Positions 25,304 to 32,120 of a DNA stretch of 34,376 bases are shown in pieces. The position numbers and the translations under genes are program-made. Source of the stretch: Candidatus Methylomirabilis sp. (GTDB lineage Bacteria; Methylomirabilota; Methylomirabilia; Methylomirabilales; Methylomirabilaceae); assembly GCA_002634395.1 (NCBI GenBank), contig NSJM01000028.1:1-34376 (forward strand), written 5' to 3'. A model generated the notes under the pieces. That model saw only the letters and a program-made list of their open reading frames with translations, did not search any database and had not been told where the DNA came from. The first letter of the stretch is position 1; the number at the start of each line of letters is the position of its first letter.

Positions 25304-25960
25304 ATGTCAAGCGCGATGAGGGTATCCGTGCGAACAGGACTGTTGAGTGGAGTGCTGACCCTGGGATTGTCGATCTTTGTGGGGTTCGCCTTCGCGAGCG
25401 GAACCACCGATCAGGTGAAGACCGAACTGGATCAGCTTACCGCTATTGTGCAGGACCCCACTCTGCAAGAGAAGACAAAGGAGGCAGTGCGAAAGTCGAT
25501 GGTGAAGGAGCGGATCTTGCGCTGGTTCGACTTGCAGGAGATGGCGCGCCGCTCGCTGGCCAATCACTGGGCGAAGCGATCAGTTCAGGAACGAAAGGAT
25601 TTCGTTGAGTTGTTCGGGGACCTGTTCGTTGAATCCTATACCACATTAGTCGTCGATCACCTTGGCGACCAGCACGTGACCTACCTCTCGGAACAGATCG
25701 ATGCGCAGGACGCCGTCGTCAAGACCAAGTTCCTCTCGAAACGGAACGAGCCGACCTTTGTGGACTTTACCCTCCTTCGTCGAGGCAATGCCTGGATTCC
25801 CTGCGACGTGGTCATCGACGAGGTGAGCATCGTGGGGAATTACCGAATCCAGTTCGATAAGGTCATCCGGGGCCAGTCGTACGAGGCCCTTGTCAAAAAG
25901 ATGCGGCTCAAGCGAGAGTCGGAAGGGCTGGGACCGGCGACGAAGAAAGAGTCGATGTAG
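25304..25960 (+). CDS. MlaC/Ttg2D family periplasmic lipid-binding protein (HpnM-like)
   Basis: This 218-residue protein has a signal peptide (hydrophobic core LLSGVLTLGLSIFVGFAFA, cleavage near 32). It matches the family that carries phospholipids between membranes: VKERILRWFDLQEMARRSL, then WAKRSVQERKDFVELFGDL, VVKTKFLSKRNEP and IDEVSIVGNYRIQFDKVI. AAAGGAG precedes the ATG, which is one base after the hpnN stop. In hopanoid producers a member called HpnM is linked to HpnN, and this gene pair has that arrangement. No Mla ABC transporter genes (mlaEFD) are nearby, so it probably works with HpnN rather than with Mla. Confidence 0.87.
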   Translation: MSSAMRVSVRTGLLSGVLTLGLSIFVGFAFASGTTDQVKTELDQLTAIVQDPTLQEKTKEAVRKSMVKERILRWFDLQEMARRSLANHWAKRSVQERKDFVELFGDLFVESYTTLVVDHLGDQHVTYLSEQIDAQDAVVKTKFLSKRNEPTFVDFTLLRRGNAWIPCDVVIDEVSIVGNYRIQFDKVIRGQSYEALVKKMRLKRESEGLGPATKKESM

Positions 25961-25978
25961 CCGCGCTGCCCTTTCGCG

Positions 25979-26022
25979 GAGCCTGTGATGAGCTATGTCG
26001 AACCACTCAGGACAGGCTCAGG
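25979..26022. repeat. Hairpin with decayed TGAGC-type repeat between convergent genes
   Basis: GAGCCTGT (25979-25986) and ACAGGCTC (26012-26019) form an 8-base perfect stem around a 25-base loop. The element reads CTGAGCCTGTCCTGAGTGG on the minus strand and is a decayed copy of the same repeat family found in two coding regions. It covers the stop codon of the inositol-phosphate synthase gene and could act as a two-way transcription stop between the converging operons. Confidence 0.5.
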
Positions 26023-27391
26023 CCCCGCCCATGCCCACTCGATACGCATCTCCGGATTCGTAGTAATCAAGCCCGGAGTGATCAAGCACTTCCTCTCCGA
26101 CCAGGATGCGTAAGGTGTTGGTCAGCTTCAGATGCTGGATAAACAGGTCGTGCTCCGGCTTCAGGTCTGCTCGGGCCATCGGAGATTTGAAGTAGAACGA
26201 GAGCCACTCCTGAATACCCGATAATCCGGCTCGTTGAGCCAGATCCAGAAACAGCGTAAGGTCCAGAACCACCGGCGCTGCCAGGATAGAATCCCGACAG
26301 AGGAAGTTGATCTTGATCTGCATCGGCTGGCCGAGCCAACCGAAGATGTCGATGTTGTCCCATCCCTCCTTGGCATCGCCACGCGGCGGATAATACTCAA
26401 TGCGGACCTTGTGAAAAACCTGGCCATACAGCTCCGGATAGAGCTCCGGCTGCAGAATCGCGCCAAGCACCGAACCCTTACTCACCTCTTTCGTTTTGAA
26501 CGATCCCTGATCATCCAGCACCTCGCCGTCCCTATTACCCAGGATATTGGTGGAAAACCAGCCGGCCAACCCCAGCATCTTGGCCTGTAGCCCGGGTGCG
26601 ACCACGGTTTTCAGAAAGGTCTGGCCGGTCTTAAAGTCTTTTCCAGCGATCGGAACGTGACGCCGGCGGGCGTACTCGACCAACGCCGGGATATCCACTG
26701 CCAGATTAGGCGACCCGTTCGCAAAGGGGACACCGGCCGAGATGGCGGCATAGGCGTAGATCATACATGGGGAGATTTCCGGAGCGTTCGCCTTCAGGCC
26801 GGCCTCAAAGGCCTCGATCGTCTCATGCACGGGGGCCGGCTGCGTGAAGACCTCCGTGGATCCGCACCAGATCATGACGGCCCGCTGGATTCCCTCTCTC
26901 AGGCGGAATGTCTCGATATCCTCGACCAGCATATCCGCCAGGTGCTTCTTGCTCGGCCCGGATTTGAGATGTGGTCCAGAAAGCCTCCGCACGTAGGCCT
27001 GTTCAAAGACCGCTGGCCATGGCCTGACGGATTCCAGCCGGTCTTTGACCTGGTCCAGCAACTCCCTGGGCAGAACCCCGGCATGGCAGGCGGTCTGATA
27101 GGCGTCTTCCGGAAAGATATCCCAACCGGCAAAGACCAGATCGTTCAGGCCAGAGAGGGGAACCACCTCCTTGATCAGGGCAAACCGGGGACTGGTTCGC
27201 TTGCCGAGGCGCATCCGTTGCATCTGCGTGAGAGAACCGTATGGCTGAGCCACGCCTTTGTTGATCAGGTGGACTCCCGCAATCAGGGTCGTAGCCACCG
27301 CCCCAAGACCCGGGAGCAGCACCCCAAGCGTACCGGAGGCCGGCTTAATCTCCCTGATCAGTTCAGGATAGAAAGAACTCTTGTCGCTCAT
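26018..27391 (-). CDS. ino1: myo-inositol-1-phosphate synthase
   Basis: This enzyme turns glucose-6-phosphate into myo-inositol-1-phosphate, using NAD in a closed redox cycle. The 457-residue protein has an N-terminal NAD-binding glycine loop LLPGLGAVATT (25-35), the conserved GKDFKTGQT (250-258), NILGNRDG (282-289) and KTKEVSKGSVLG (299-310), and an extended C-terminal region with IDIFGWLGQPMQIKINFLCR. It lies between the short actinobacterial/archaeal enzymes (about 360) and the eukaryotic ones (about 510). The ATG at 27391 overlaps the stop of the upstream phosphotransferase gene by 4 bases (ATGA), so the two are translationally coupled. Its product would be the natural inositol donor for that phosphotransferase. 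The last codons lie in a repeat. Confidence 0.9.
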   Translation of the reverse strand: MSDKSSFYPELIREIKPASGTLGVLLPGLGAVATTLIAGVHLINKGVAQPYGSLTQMQRMRLGKRTSPRFALIKEVVPLSGLNDLVFAGWDIFPEDAYQTACHAGVLPRELLDQVKDRLESVRPWPAVFEQAYVRRLSGPHLKSGPSKKHLADMLVEDIETFRLREGIQRAVMIWCGSTEVFTQPAPVHETIEAFEAGLKANAPEISPCMIYAYAAISAGVPFANGSPNLAVDIPALVEYARRRHVPIAGKDFKTGQTFLKTVVAPGLQAKMLGLAGWFSTNILGNRDGEVLDDQGSFKTKEVSKGSVLGAILQPELYPELYGQVFHKVRIEYYPPRGDAKEGWDNIDIFGWLGQPMQIKINFLCRDSILAAPVVLDLTLFLDLAQRAGLSGIQEWLSFYFKSPMARADLKPEHDLFIQHLKLTNTLRILVGEEVLDHSGLDYYESGDAYRVGMGGA

Positions 27392-28617
27392 GCCTTTACC
27401 CTTTCCCTGTGTGAGGTCCACAGTAATACGAAGAAAAAAATCGGCGAGCCGAAGGCGGCCAGAACCAGAAACCAATGAGCCTTTCCGAAGGCTGACAGGA
27501 TAACAACGAGGTAAATAAAATCCCGCCTTGCGAGAGTATCGGCAATGGTGGAGAGGCGAGATGGGGCTTCAGAGGTGGTGACAGAGGTAAACAGCGGCCC
27601 TTCGTCGATCTTGCTCCGCATGGTCTGTCGGTAGACGAAACCGGCCGACAAGAGGGTTCCGATCACCGCGGACGCTGCTAAGACCAAAGGGAATGAGGCT
27701 TTGATGGCCATCTGCCATCCCAGACCGATGCACATAAAGACCGCTGAGTGCACCGCATTATCTCCCCAGAAATCCAGAATGCCACCCAGTCGAGATTCCT
27801 GATACTTGAGTCTGGCGATCTCCCCATCGCAGCCGTCCAGGATCGAATGCAGGAGAAACAGGAGCGCGCCGGTCAATTGATACGCGGGCATGGTTGAGAA
27901 GAAGAAGAGGGCTCCCAGTACACCTATCGCCACACTGACGGCTGTCATCTGGTTCGGGGTAATGTCCGTATCCACAAGGCGCCTGGTAACCGCCAGTGAG
28001 ATCTTCCGCTCGACATGCTTCGACATAAAGCCTTCCGTATCTTTAATCAGGCCCCGCAAGAGCCACCGTTCGGCACTACAAAGGTCCTCTCGGTTTAAGA
28101 CCCGGACGCAGCGCGTGTTGTCCATAGGGGCGCCTGCCTTTTGGTAGGTCCGCTCCAGCGCAGAGAACAGCAATCGATCATCATCGGCGCGCCCAATCAT
28201 TGATAAAATGACCTGAGGATCAGCCGTCTCAACGGCAGCGATCCCGTCCATGGGAACATGCATCGTCTCAATATGTAACGGCATCTCGGTTAAATACGTG
28301 AGTAGCGAGGGGTGGGGTAGGAGATTACTGGTAAGCACCAGAATACGGCTGGAGTACGGGCGATCCGTCTGCGTGCGGTTACGCATCGGCAGATCGGCGA
28401 GCTGGGCTGGAGATAGCAGTCCCGCCCGCGTTCCTGCTATCAACCTCGCGAGCCCTGGCCAGCCGGCATCCATCACAACAATCTCGTCACTGCCCGCGCG
28501 GGAGGCGGCCATCACAATCCGCCGAAGCAATGGGACGCCGGCCACAACAGTGTCCGGACCGACGTCGCCCGAGCCCTTTGAGATTACGATCACGATTGTG
28601 ACTGCCTGCTTGGCCAT
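27388..28617 (-). CDS. CDP-alcohol phosphotransferase fused to degenerate nucleotidyltransferase domain
   Basis: The 409-residue protein has two parts. Residues about 201-400 are a membrane CDP-alcohol phosphotransferase. The full signature D-x2-DG-x2-AR-x8-G-x3-D-x3-D is present (Asp261, Asp264, Gly265, Ala268, Arg269, Gly278, Asp282, Asp286), and KISLAVTRRLVDTDITPNQMT is typical of di-myo-inositol-phosphate-phosphate synthases. Residues 1-190 align in position with the cytidylyltransferase half of bifunctional IPCT/DIPPS enzymes. But the expected N-terminal GxGTRL-like nucleotide loop is missing: VISKGSGDVGPDTVVAGVP is found instead. So the fused transferase may be inactive, and a separate intact nucleotidyltransferase lies upstream (32093-32821). 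The enzyme may join inositol-1-phosphate, or an activated inositol, to an alcohol or lipid. Product identity is inferred. No strong ribosome site precedes the ATG. Confidence 0.83.
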   Translation of the reverse strand: MAKQAVTIVIVISKGSGDVGPDTVVAGVPLLRRIVMAASRAGSDEIVVMDAGWPGLARLIAGTRAGLLSPAQLADLPMRNRTQTDRPYSSRILVLTSNLLPHPSLLTYLTEMPLHIETMHVPMDGIAAVETADPQVILSMIGRADDDRLLFSALERTYQKAGAPMDNTRCVRVLNREDLCSAERWLLRGLIKDTEGFMSKHVERKISLAVTRRLVDTDITPNQMTAVSVAIGVLGALFFFSTMPAYQLTGALLFLLHSILDGCDGEIARLKYQESRLGGILDFWGDNAVHSAVFMCIGLGWQMAIKASFPLVLAASAVIGTLLSAGFVYRQTMRSKIDEGPLFTSVTTSEAPSRLSTIADTLARRDFIYLVVILSAFGKAHWFLVLAAFGSPIFFFVLLWTSHRERVKA

Positions 28618-28620
28618 CTG

Positions 28621-28680
28621 AAAGAAAGCGTTCAGCGCTCAGTCGTCAGCTCTCGGCTACCCGCTAACGGCTAACGCCTT
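28621..28680. repeat. Intergenic repeat of GTTAGC/CAGC type
   Basis: The stretch reads on the minus strand GGCGTTAGCCGTTAGCGGG and then on to CTGAGCGCTGAACGC. The ends GCGTTAGC and GCTGAACGC form an imperfect hairpin. It belongs to a low-complexity 7-9 base repeat type seen also near 17645-17793. It supplies the last codons and the TAG stop of the Gfo/Idh gene (KALAVSG). Confidence 0.5.
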
Positions 28681-29721
28681 ACCTCCTCGACCGTGCGATT
28701 CCTTGGCAAGATGCAGAAGCTGCGCGCAGAGCGAAGCCTCGGCCAGATTTGTCCCTTTTTGCGTCTCATCCGAAATCTCCCGCAAAAAGTCGTCTCTGAC
28801 GCGGCTGAACCAGTCCGGATGATGGGAGCCCTGTGAGAGCGGCTGCTCGAATTTCCATCTCTGCTCGCCACTCTCGCCTGCCAGGAGCAGGATGTCGTCA
28901 TCGACCCGGATCACCCCACAGGTCCCCTCAATCACAGCGCTGTTACTCCGCGAAGATGAGGTCCACGTCAGAAAGATGTCGGCCACAGCCTCTGGAAAGT
29001 TCAACCGGACGGTGGCGGTATCCTCAACGGACCATTCCGGATGCACTCGCTTTTCGAGTAAGGCAGCGACCGTCTTTGGGTCGTGATCAAGCCAGCGCAA
29101 TATGATGTACAGGGCGTGCCAACCGTGGTCCAGCAGGATGCCGCCACCCGCCATCGCCGGATCGAGCCGCCAGTTGCCTGTCCTGAGCTTGGACGAAGGG
29201 TCGCGCGCCGCTCTTTCGATGGAATACGAGGAAGACTGTACCGCGACTGACGGTTCGCAACGGATCACCTGCCAGTCTATGTGCTGCACTGTCCCGATCC
29301 GCCCCTCCCGAATCAGGTCCGTTGCTTTCAAGATGATCGGCGCGTACAACCAGTTATGGACGGTATGCAGGACTCGCCCGCTTTCTACCTGAGCACGCCT
29401 TACTAATCGCAGCTCATCAGGGGAAAGCACAAGGGGCTTCTCGCATAACACATGGAGTCCCCTGTCGAGGGCCAGCCGACTGAGGGATGCATGGGTTCCC
29501 GGGGGCGTACAGATATCGAGGAAGTCGAGAGATTCGGAGGCAAGCAGCTCCTCGACCTCGGTGTAGAGCCTGGCCTGTGGAAGACGCTGTCCGGCCTCGA
29601 CGATCCGCTCCTGCAAAGCATCAGCGGCGGCAACGATCCGAGCCTGCCCGCATCCTTCCCATCCGGGAAGGTGTCCATTGACCGCCACATTCCCCAAACC
29701 AATGATGGCACCGTTCAACAT
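28657..29721 (-). CDS. Gfo/Idh/MocA-family NAD(P)-dependent oxidoreductase
   Basis: This 354-residue oxidoreductase has an N-terminal Rossmann fold (AIIGLGNVAVNGHLPGW, then VAAADALQERI) and the family's conserved LHVLCEKPLVLSPDELR with its catalytic Lys. The C-terminal alpha/beta domain has HNWLYAPIILKATDLI and AGGGILLDHGWHALYI. Enzymes of this family oxidise sugars and cyclitols, including myo-inositol. The substrate here cannot be known from sequence, but inositol or an inositol phosphate would fit the inositol cluster. Residues 173-182 (RDPSSKLRTG) are encoded by an interspersed repeat and look like an in-frame insert. The C-terminus KALAVSG and stop come from another repeat. No ribosome site is visible at the ATG at 29721, which is preceded by tandem ATGCAGG repeats. 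Confidence 0.83.
   Translation of the reverse strand: MLNGAIIGLGNVAVNGHLPGWEGCGQARIVAAADALQERIVEAGQRLPQARLYTEVEELLASESLDFLDICTPPGTHASLSRLALDRGLHVLCEKPLVLSPDELRLVRRAQVESGRVLHTVHNWLYAPIILKATDLIREGRIGTVQHIDWQVIRCEPSVAVQSSSYSIERAARDPSSKLRTGNWRLDPAMAGGGILLDHGWHALYIILRWLDHDPKTVAALLEKRVHPEWSVEDTATVRLNFPEAVADIFLTWTSSSRSNSAVIEGTCGVIRVDDDILLLAGESGEQRWKFEQPLSQGSHHPDWFSRVRDDFLREISDETQKGTNLAEASLCAQLLHLAKESHGRGGKALAVSG
29182..29199. repeat. Interspersed repeat copy inside the Gfo/Idh gene
   Basis: CCTGAGCTTGGACGAAGG is a close relative of the repeat in the FadD-like gene (20797-20815). In the Gfo/Idh gene, transcribed from the other strand, it encodes PSSKLR at residues 175-180. It does not break the frame and falls just before NWRLDPAMAGGG, a conserved segment, so the insertion is probably in a tolerant loop. 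Confidence 0.65.
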
Positions 29722-29727
29722 GATTCA

Positions 29728-29819
29728 ATGCAGGATGCAGGATGCAGGGTGTAGGGTATAAAGAAAACCCGGCGATTCTTCTCACTCCTCCACCCTATAC
29801 CCTCCACCCTATGCCCTAT
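29728..29819. repeat. Tandem 7-base repeats and CCCTA-type inverted repeat
   Basis: Three tandem copies of ATGCAGG (29728-29748) run into AGGGTGTAGGGTATA (29746-29760), which pairs with TATACCCTCCACCCT (29796-29810) with one mismatch over 15 bases. Telomere-like CCCTA units continue to 29819. A similar element lies at 32032-32120. It fills the ~100-base space between the aminotransferase stop and the Gfo/Idh start. Confidence 0.6.
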
Positions 29820-29821
29820 CT

Positions 29822-31147
29822 TCATCCCCTATACTCTTTCTTTTCCAGTTCGGCAAATGCCTCATCGAGGATGTCCAGCCCTTCCAACGCCTGCGTCTCG
29901 GTGATCGGAAGCGGCGGGTTGATCCGGATGGTATAGGAATAGCACATGGCGAGCAGTCCCCTCCGGAGGCAGGCCTGAAACAACCTTTGCGCAATCGGCT
30001 TCGGCAGCGGCTCCTTCGTCTGCTTATCCTTGACCAGCTCGACCCCAAGCAAGAGCCCTCTACCCCTGACGTCGCCCACAAACGGGTATTTCTCCTTCAT
30101 CGCCTGCAGCCGCTTCAGCATAACCGTGCCGACGTGCCTGGCATTTGCCACAAGCTGATCCTTCAGGATCACTTCGAGAGCGGCCAGCCCGGCTGTTGAG
30201 GCGAGCGGATTACCTCCATAGCTTGAAGAGCTTCCACTCGGATTACCGAAGGGCTTACTGGCCATCAGCTTTTGTGTCGAGATCACCCCGCTGACCGGGA
30301 ACCCTCCGCCCATTCCTTTACCGACGGTCATCACGTCCGGCACAATCGGCTCGTGATCGCATCCCCACATCGAACCGGTACGACCGAAACCCGTGAGCAT
30401 CTCGTCGGCAATCAACAGAGCGCCGCACTCCTTGGCAATCGCCTGTACCGCGTTCAAGAATCCTGGAGGTGGAATCACATTTCCGGCAGTCCCTTGGATC
30501 GGTTCCACGATGATCGCGGCAATCTCGCCCTGGGTCTGATACCGGATTACCTGGCGTAAGAAGTCCGCGCAGGCGATGCCGCAGTCGGGATAACGGAGCT
30601 TCAAAGGACAGCGATAACAGTTAGCATACGGAGCGCTGTAGAGGCCAGGCATAAAGGGCCCCAACTGCTTTTTAAAGTCATCCCCCAACAGCCCAAGGAC
30701 CCCGCCGGTCTTACCGTGGAACCCGCCCCAGAAGCCGACAAACTCGAACTTTTGCGTCGCCGACTTGGCAAGTCGGAAGGCGGCCTCGACCGCCTCCGCC
30801 CCGCTGGAATACATCTGGATCTGCTTGAGCCCCCTCGGTGTCACCGATGCCAACAGCGTGAGAAACCGAGCTCGATTCTCAGTGGTGAAGCTACCGAACG
30901 TCAGCCGCTCGATCTGGGCCTTCATCGCCTCGACGTAGTGCGGATGCGTATGCCCGATGCTCCCGACGCCGATCCCGGCCATGAAATCGAGATACCGGTT
31001 GCCGTCCTCATCGATCAGGATACACCCTTCCCCTCTCGCCATCGCCAGCCCGGAATACAGCGCAATCGACTGCAGGCCAGGCGCCATGTGGCGCTGCTCA
31101 CGGGTGAAGATCGCCTTCGACCGCTTTCCAGGAATATTTCGCTTCAT
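29822..31147 (-). CDS. Class III (ornithine/GABA-type) PLP-dependent aminotransferase
   Basis: This is a 441-residue fold-type I aminotransferase. Visible motifs are DEDGNRYLDFMAGIGVGSIG near the start, MYSSGAEAVEAAFRLAK, FWGGFHGKTGG, AAIIVEPIQGTAG, LIADEMLTGFGRTG with the pyridine-ring Asp, and VGKGMGGGFPVSG with the PLP lysine. An insert (CYRCPLKLRYPDCGIAC, four cysteines) recalls a loop of some GABA-aminotransferase-like enzymes, but its function is unclear. The ATG at 31147 overlaps the ATP-grasp stop by 4 bases (ATGA) and has AAGGAG 8 bases upstream, so translation is coupled. In this setting it could aminate a ketone made by the Gfo/Idh enzyme, giving an amino-cyclitol or amino-sugar. 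That is inference; ornithine- or lysine-type substrates are alternatives. Confidence 0.84.
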   Translation of the reverse strand: MKRNIPGKRSKAIFTREQRHMAPGLQSIALYSGLAMARGEGCILIDEDGNRYLDFMAGIGVGSIGHTHPHYVEAMKAQIERLTFGSFTTENRARFLTLLASVTPRGLKQIQMYSSGAEAVEAAFRLAKSATQKFEFVGFWGGFHGKTGGVLGLLGDDFKKQLGPFMPGLYSAPYANCYRCPLKLRYPDCGIACADFLRQVIRYQTQGEIAAIIVEPIQGTAGNVIPPPGFLNAVQAIAKECGALLIADEMLTGFGRTGSMWGCDHEPIVPDVMTVGKGMGGGFPVSGVISTQKLMASKPFGNPSGSSSSYGGNPLASTAGLAALEVILKDQLVANARHVGTVMLKRLQAMKEKYPFVGDVRGRGLLLGVELVKDKQTKEPLPKPIAQRLFQACLRRGLLAMCYSYTIRINPPLPITETQALEGLDILDEAFAELEKKEYRG

Positions 31148-32007
31148 GAGAGCGCTCCTTGTCTCAGGCGACGCAGCAGCCATTCGGCAATCCGGGGAGC
31201 CGCCTCCTCGCGAAACAACGCAAACGAAGGCCAGGCATTGATGTCGATGAGAAAGAACTCCCCGGCGGGCGTGACGATGGCATCGCCTCCGTACACCTCA
31301 AGGCCGATGGCGGAAGCCGCCTGCTGCGTAAGGGTCTGTAACGCCTCCTCTGAAAAGGGATACCGAGCCAATTCCTGATCCCGGTGATAGAACCACTGAA
31401 ACCACACATCCTTTCGATGGCTCGCGAGTGGCTTCCCGATCCCATAGAACTTGATTAAATCCCCCGGAATGTGCTGCTGCAGCACTACTCGGGAGATTCC
31501 CCTGCCGTGGAGCGATGCCAGAGTTATCCGAAGCTCCTCCGGAGATAGCACGAGCTCGACATCCCCGGATTGGGTATTGTGGACGTCGGCTCGCTTGATC
31601 CAGATCGGGAAAGGATCTGTTGGAGGCTGTGGAGAAGGATGATCAGGGTCGGATGAGTTACTCGAAATGATCCGGCTTTTTGGGATCGGAATCGCTGAGG
31701 CGGCGAGGAGCGGGATCATGCGGTCCCGATAGGTGTTCAGCACGGCCTGCAGAGGATTGACGTGTGGGATGCCTTTCATCTCCAGCGGCTCAAGTAAACC
31801 AAGGACCTCTATCCGCTCGCACATTAAAAATACGAGCGAAGGAGAAGGATCGTTGGCTCCCCTGAGATCCTCAGGCGTTTTCAGGTGCACCTGGCAGCCG
31901 GCCGCTTCGACATGTTTGGCCACGAGTCTCAAAATTTCAGCATCGTCGAATTCCCGGCCGGGCGAGTGCTGCTGTTCACGGTAAATCCCCCAAAGGTGCG
32001 GTATCAT
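31144..32007 (-). CDS. ATP-grasp enzyme, substrate unknown
   Basis: This 287-residue protein has the ATP-grasp order. A pre-ATP domain leads to NPLQAVLNTYRDRMIPLLAASAIPIPKS. The ATP-binding lysine segment PFPIWIKRADVHNTQSGDV comes next, then VVLQQHIPGDLIKFYGIG, and a C-terminal core GGDAIVTPAGEFFLIDINAWPSF with the metal-binding Asp-Ile-Asn. It has no signal peptide. The DIN-x-P/WPSF ending resembles that of inositol polyphosphate kinases of the ITPK group as well as RimK/D-Ala ligase relatives, so it could be a ligase joining an acid to an amine or a kinase. It starts 85 bases after the nucleotidyltransferase, and that gap contains a repeat. Its stop overlaps the aminotransferase start. The coupling suggests a functional link with the aminotransferase. 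Confidence 0.75.
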   Translation of the reverse strand: MIPHLWGIYREQQHSPGREFDDAEILRLVAKHVEAAGCQVHLKTPEDLRGANDPSPSLVFLMCERIEVLGLLEPLEMKGIPHVNPLQAVLNTYRDRMIPLLAASAIPIPKSRIISSNSSDPDHPSPQPPTDPFPIWIKRADVHNTQSGDVELVLSPEELRITLASLHGRGISRVVLQQHIPGDLIKFYGIGKPLASHRKDVWFQWFYHRDQELARYPFSEEALQTLTQQAASAIGLEVYGGDAIVTPAGEFFLIDINAWPSFALFREEAAPRIAEWLLRRLRQGALS

Positions 32008-32031
32008 GAGGCGCTATCTCCGTTCTTGAAG

Positions 32032-32120
32032 CAGGGTTTAGGATGTAGCGTGGCGGGTGGCGGGAAAAGCAAGGATTCTAGGGTCATCCTTACTACCCTA
32101 CCCCCTTTACCCTACACCCT
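32032..32120. repeat. CAGGGTTTAGG / CCCTA-type intergenic repeat
   Basis: CAGGGTTTAGGATGTAG (32032-32048) faces CTACCCTACCCCCTTTACCC and ACACCC (to about 32120), a second copy of the CCCTA/GGGTA element seen at 29728-29819. On the minus strand its repeat units encode the last residues (CRVKGVG) and TAG stop of the nucleotidyltransferase. Confidence 0.55.

Noticed and set aside
26657-27478. Plus-strand open frame of about 270 codons opposite the inositol-phosphate synthase gene
   Set aside because: The minus strand encodes a recognisable enzyme with all motifs, and the plus frame shows no domain.
29728-29819. Tandem repeats considered as a CRISPR array
   Set aside because: Units are 6-8 bases with no spacers of uniform length, and no cas genes are present.
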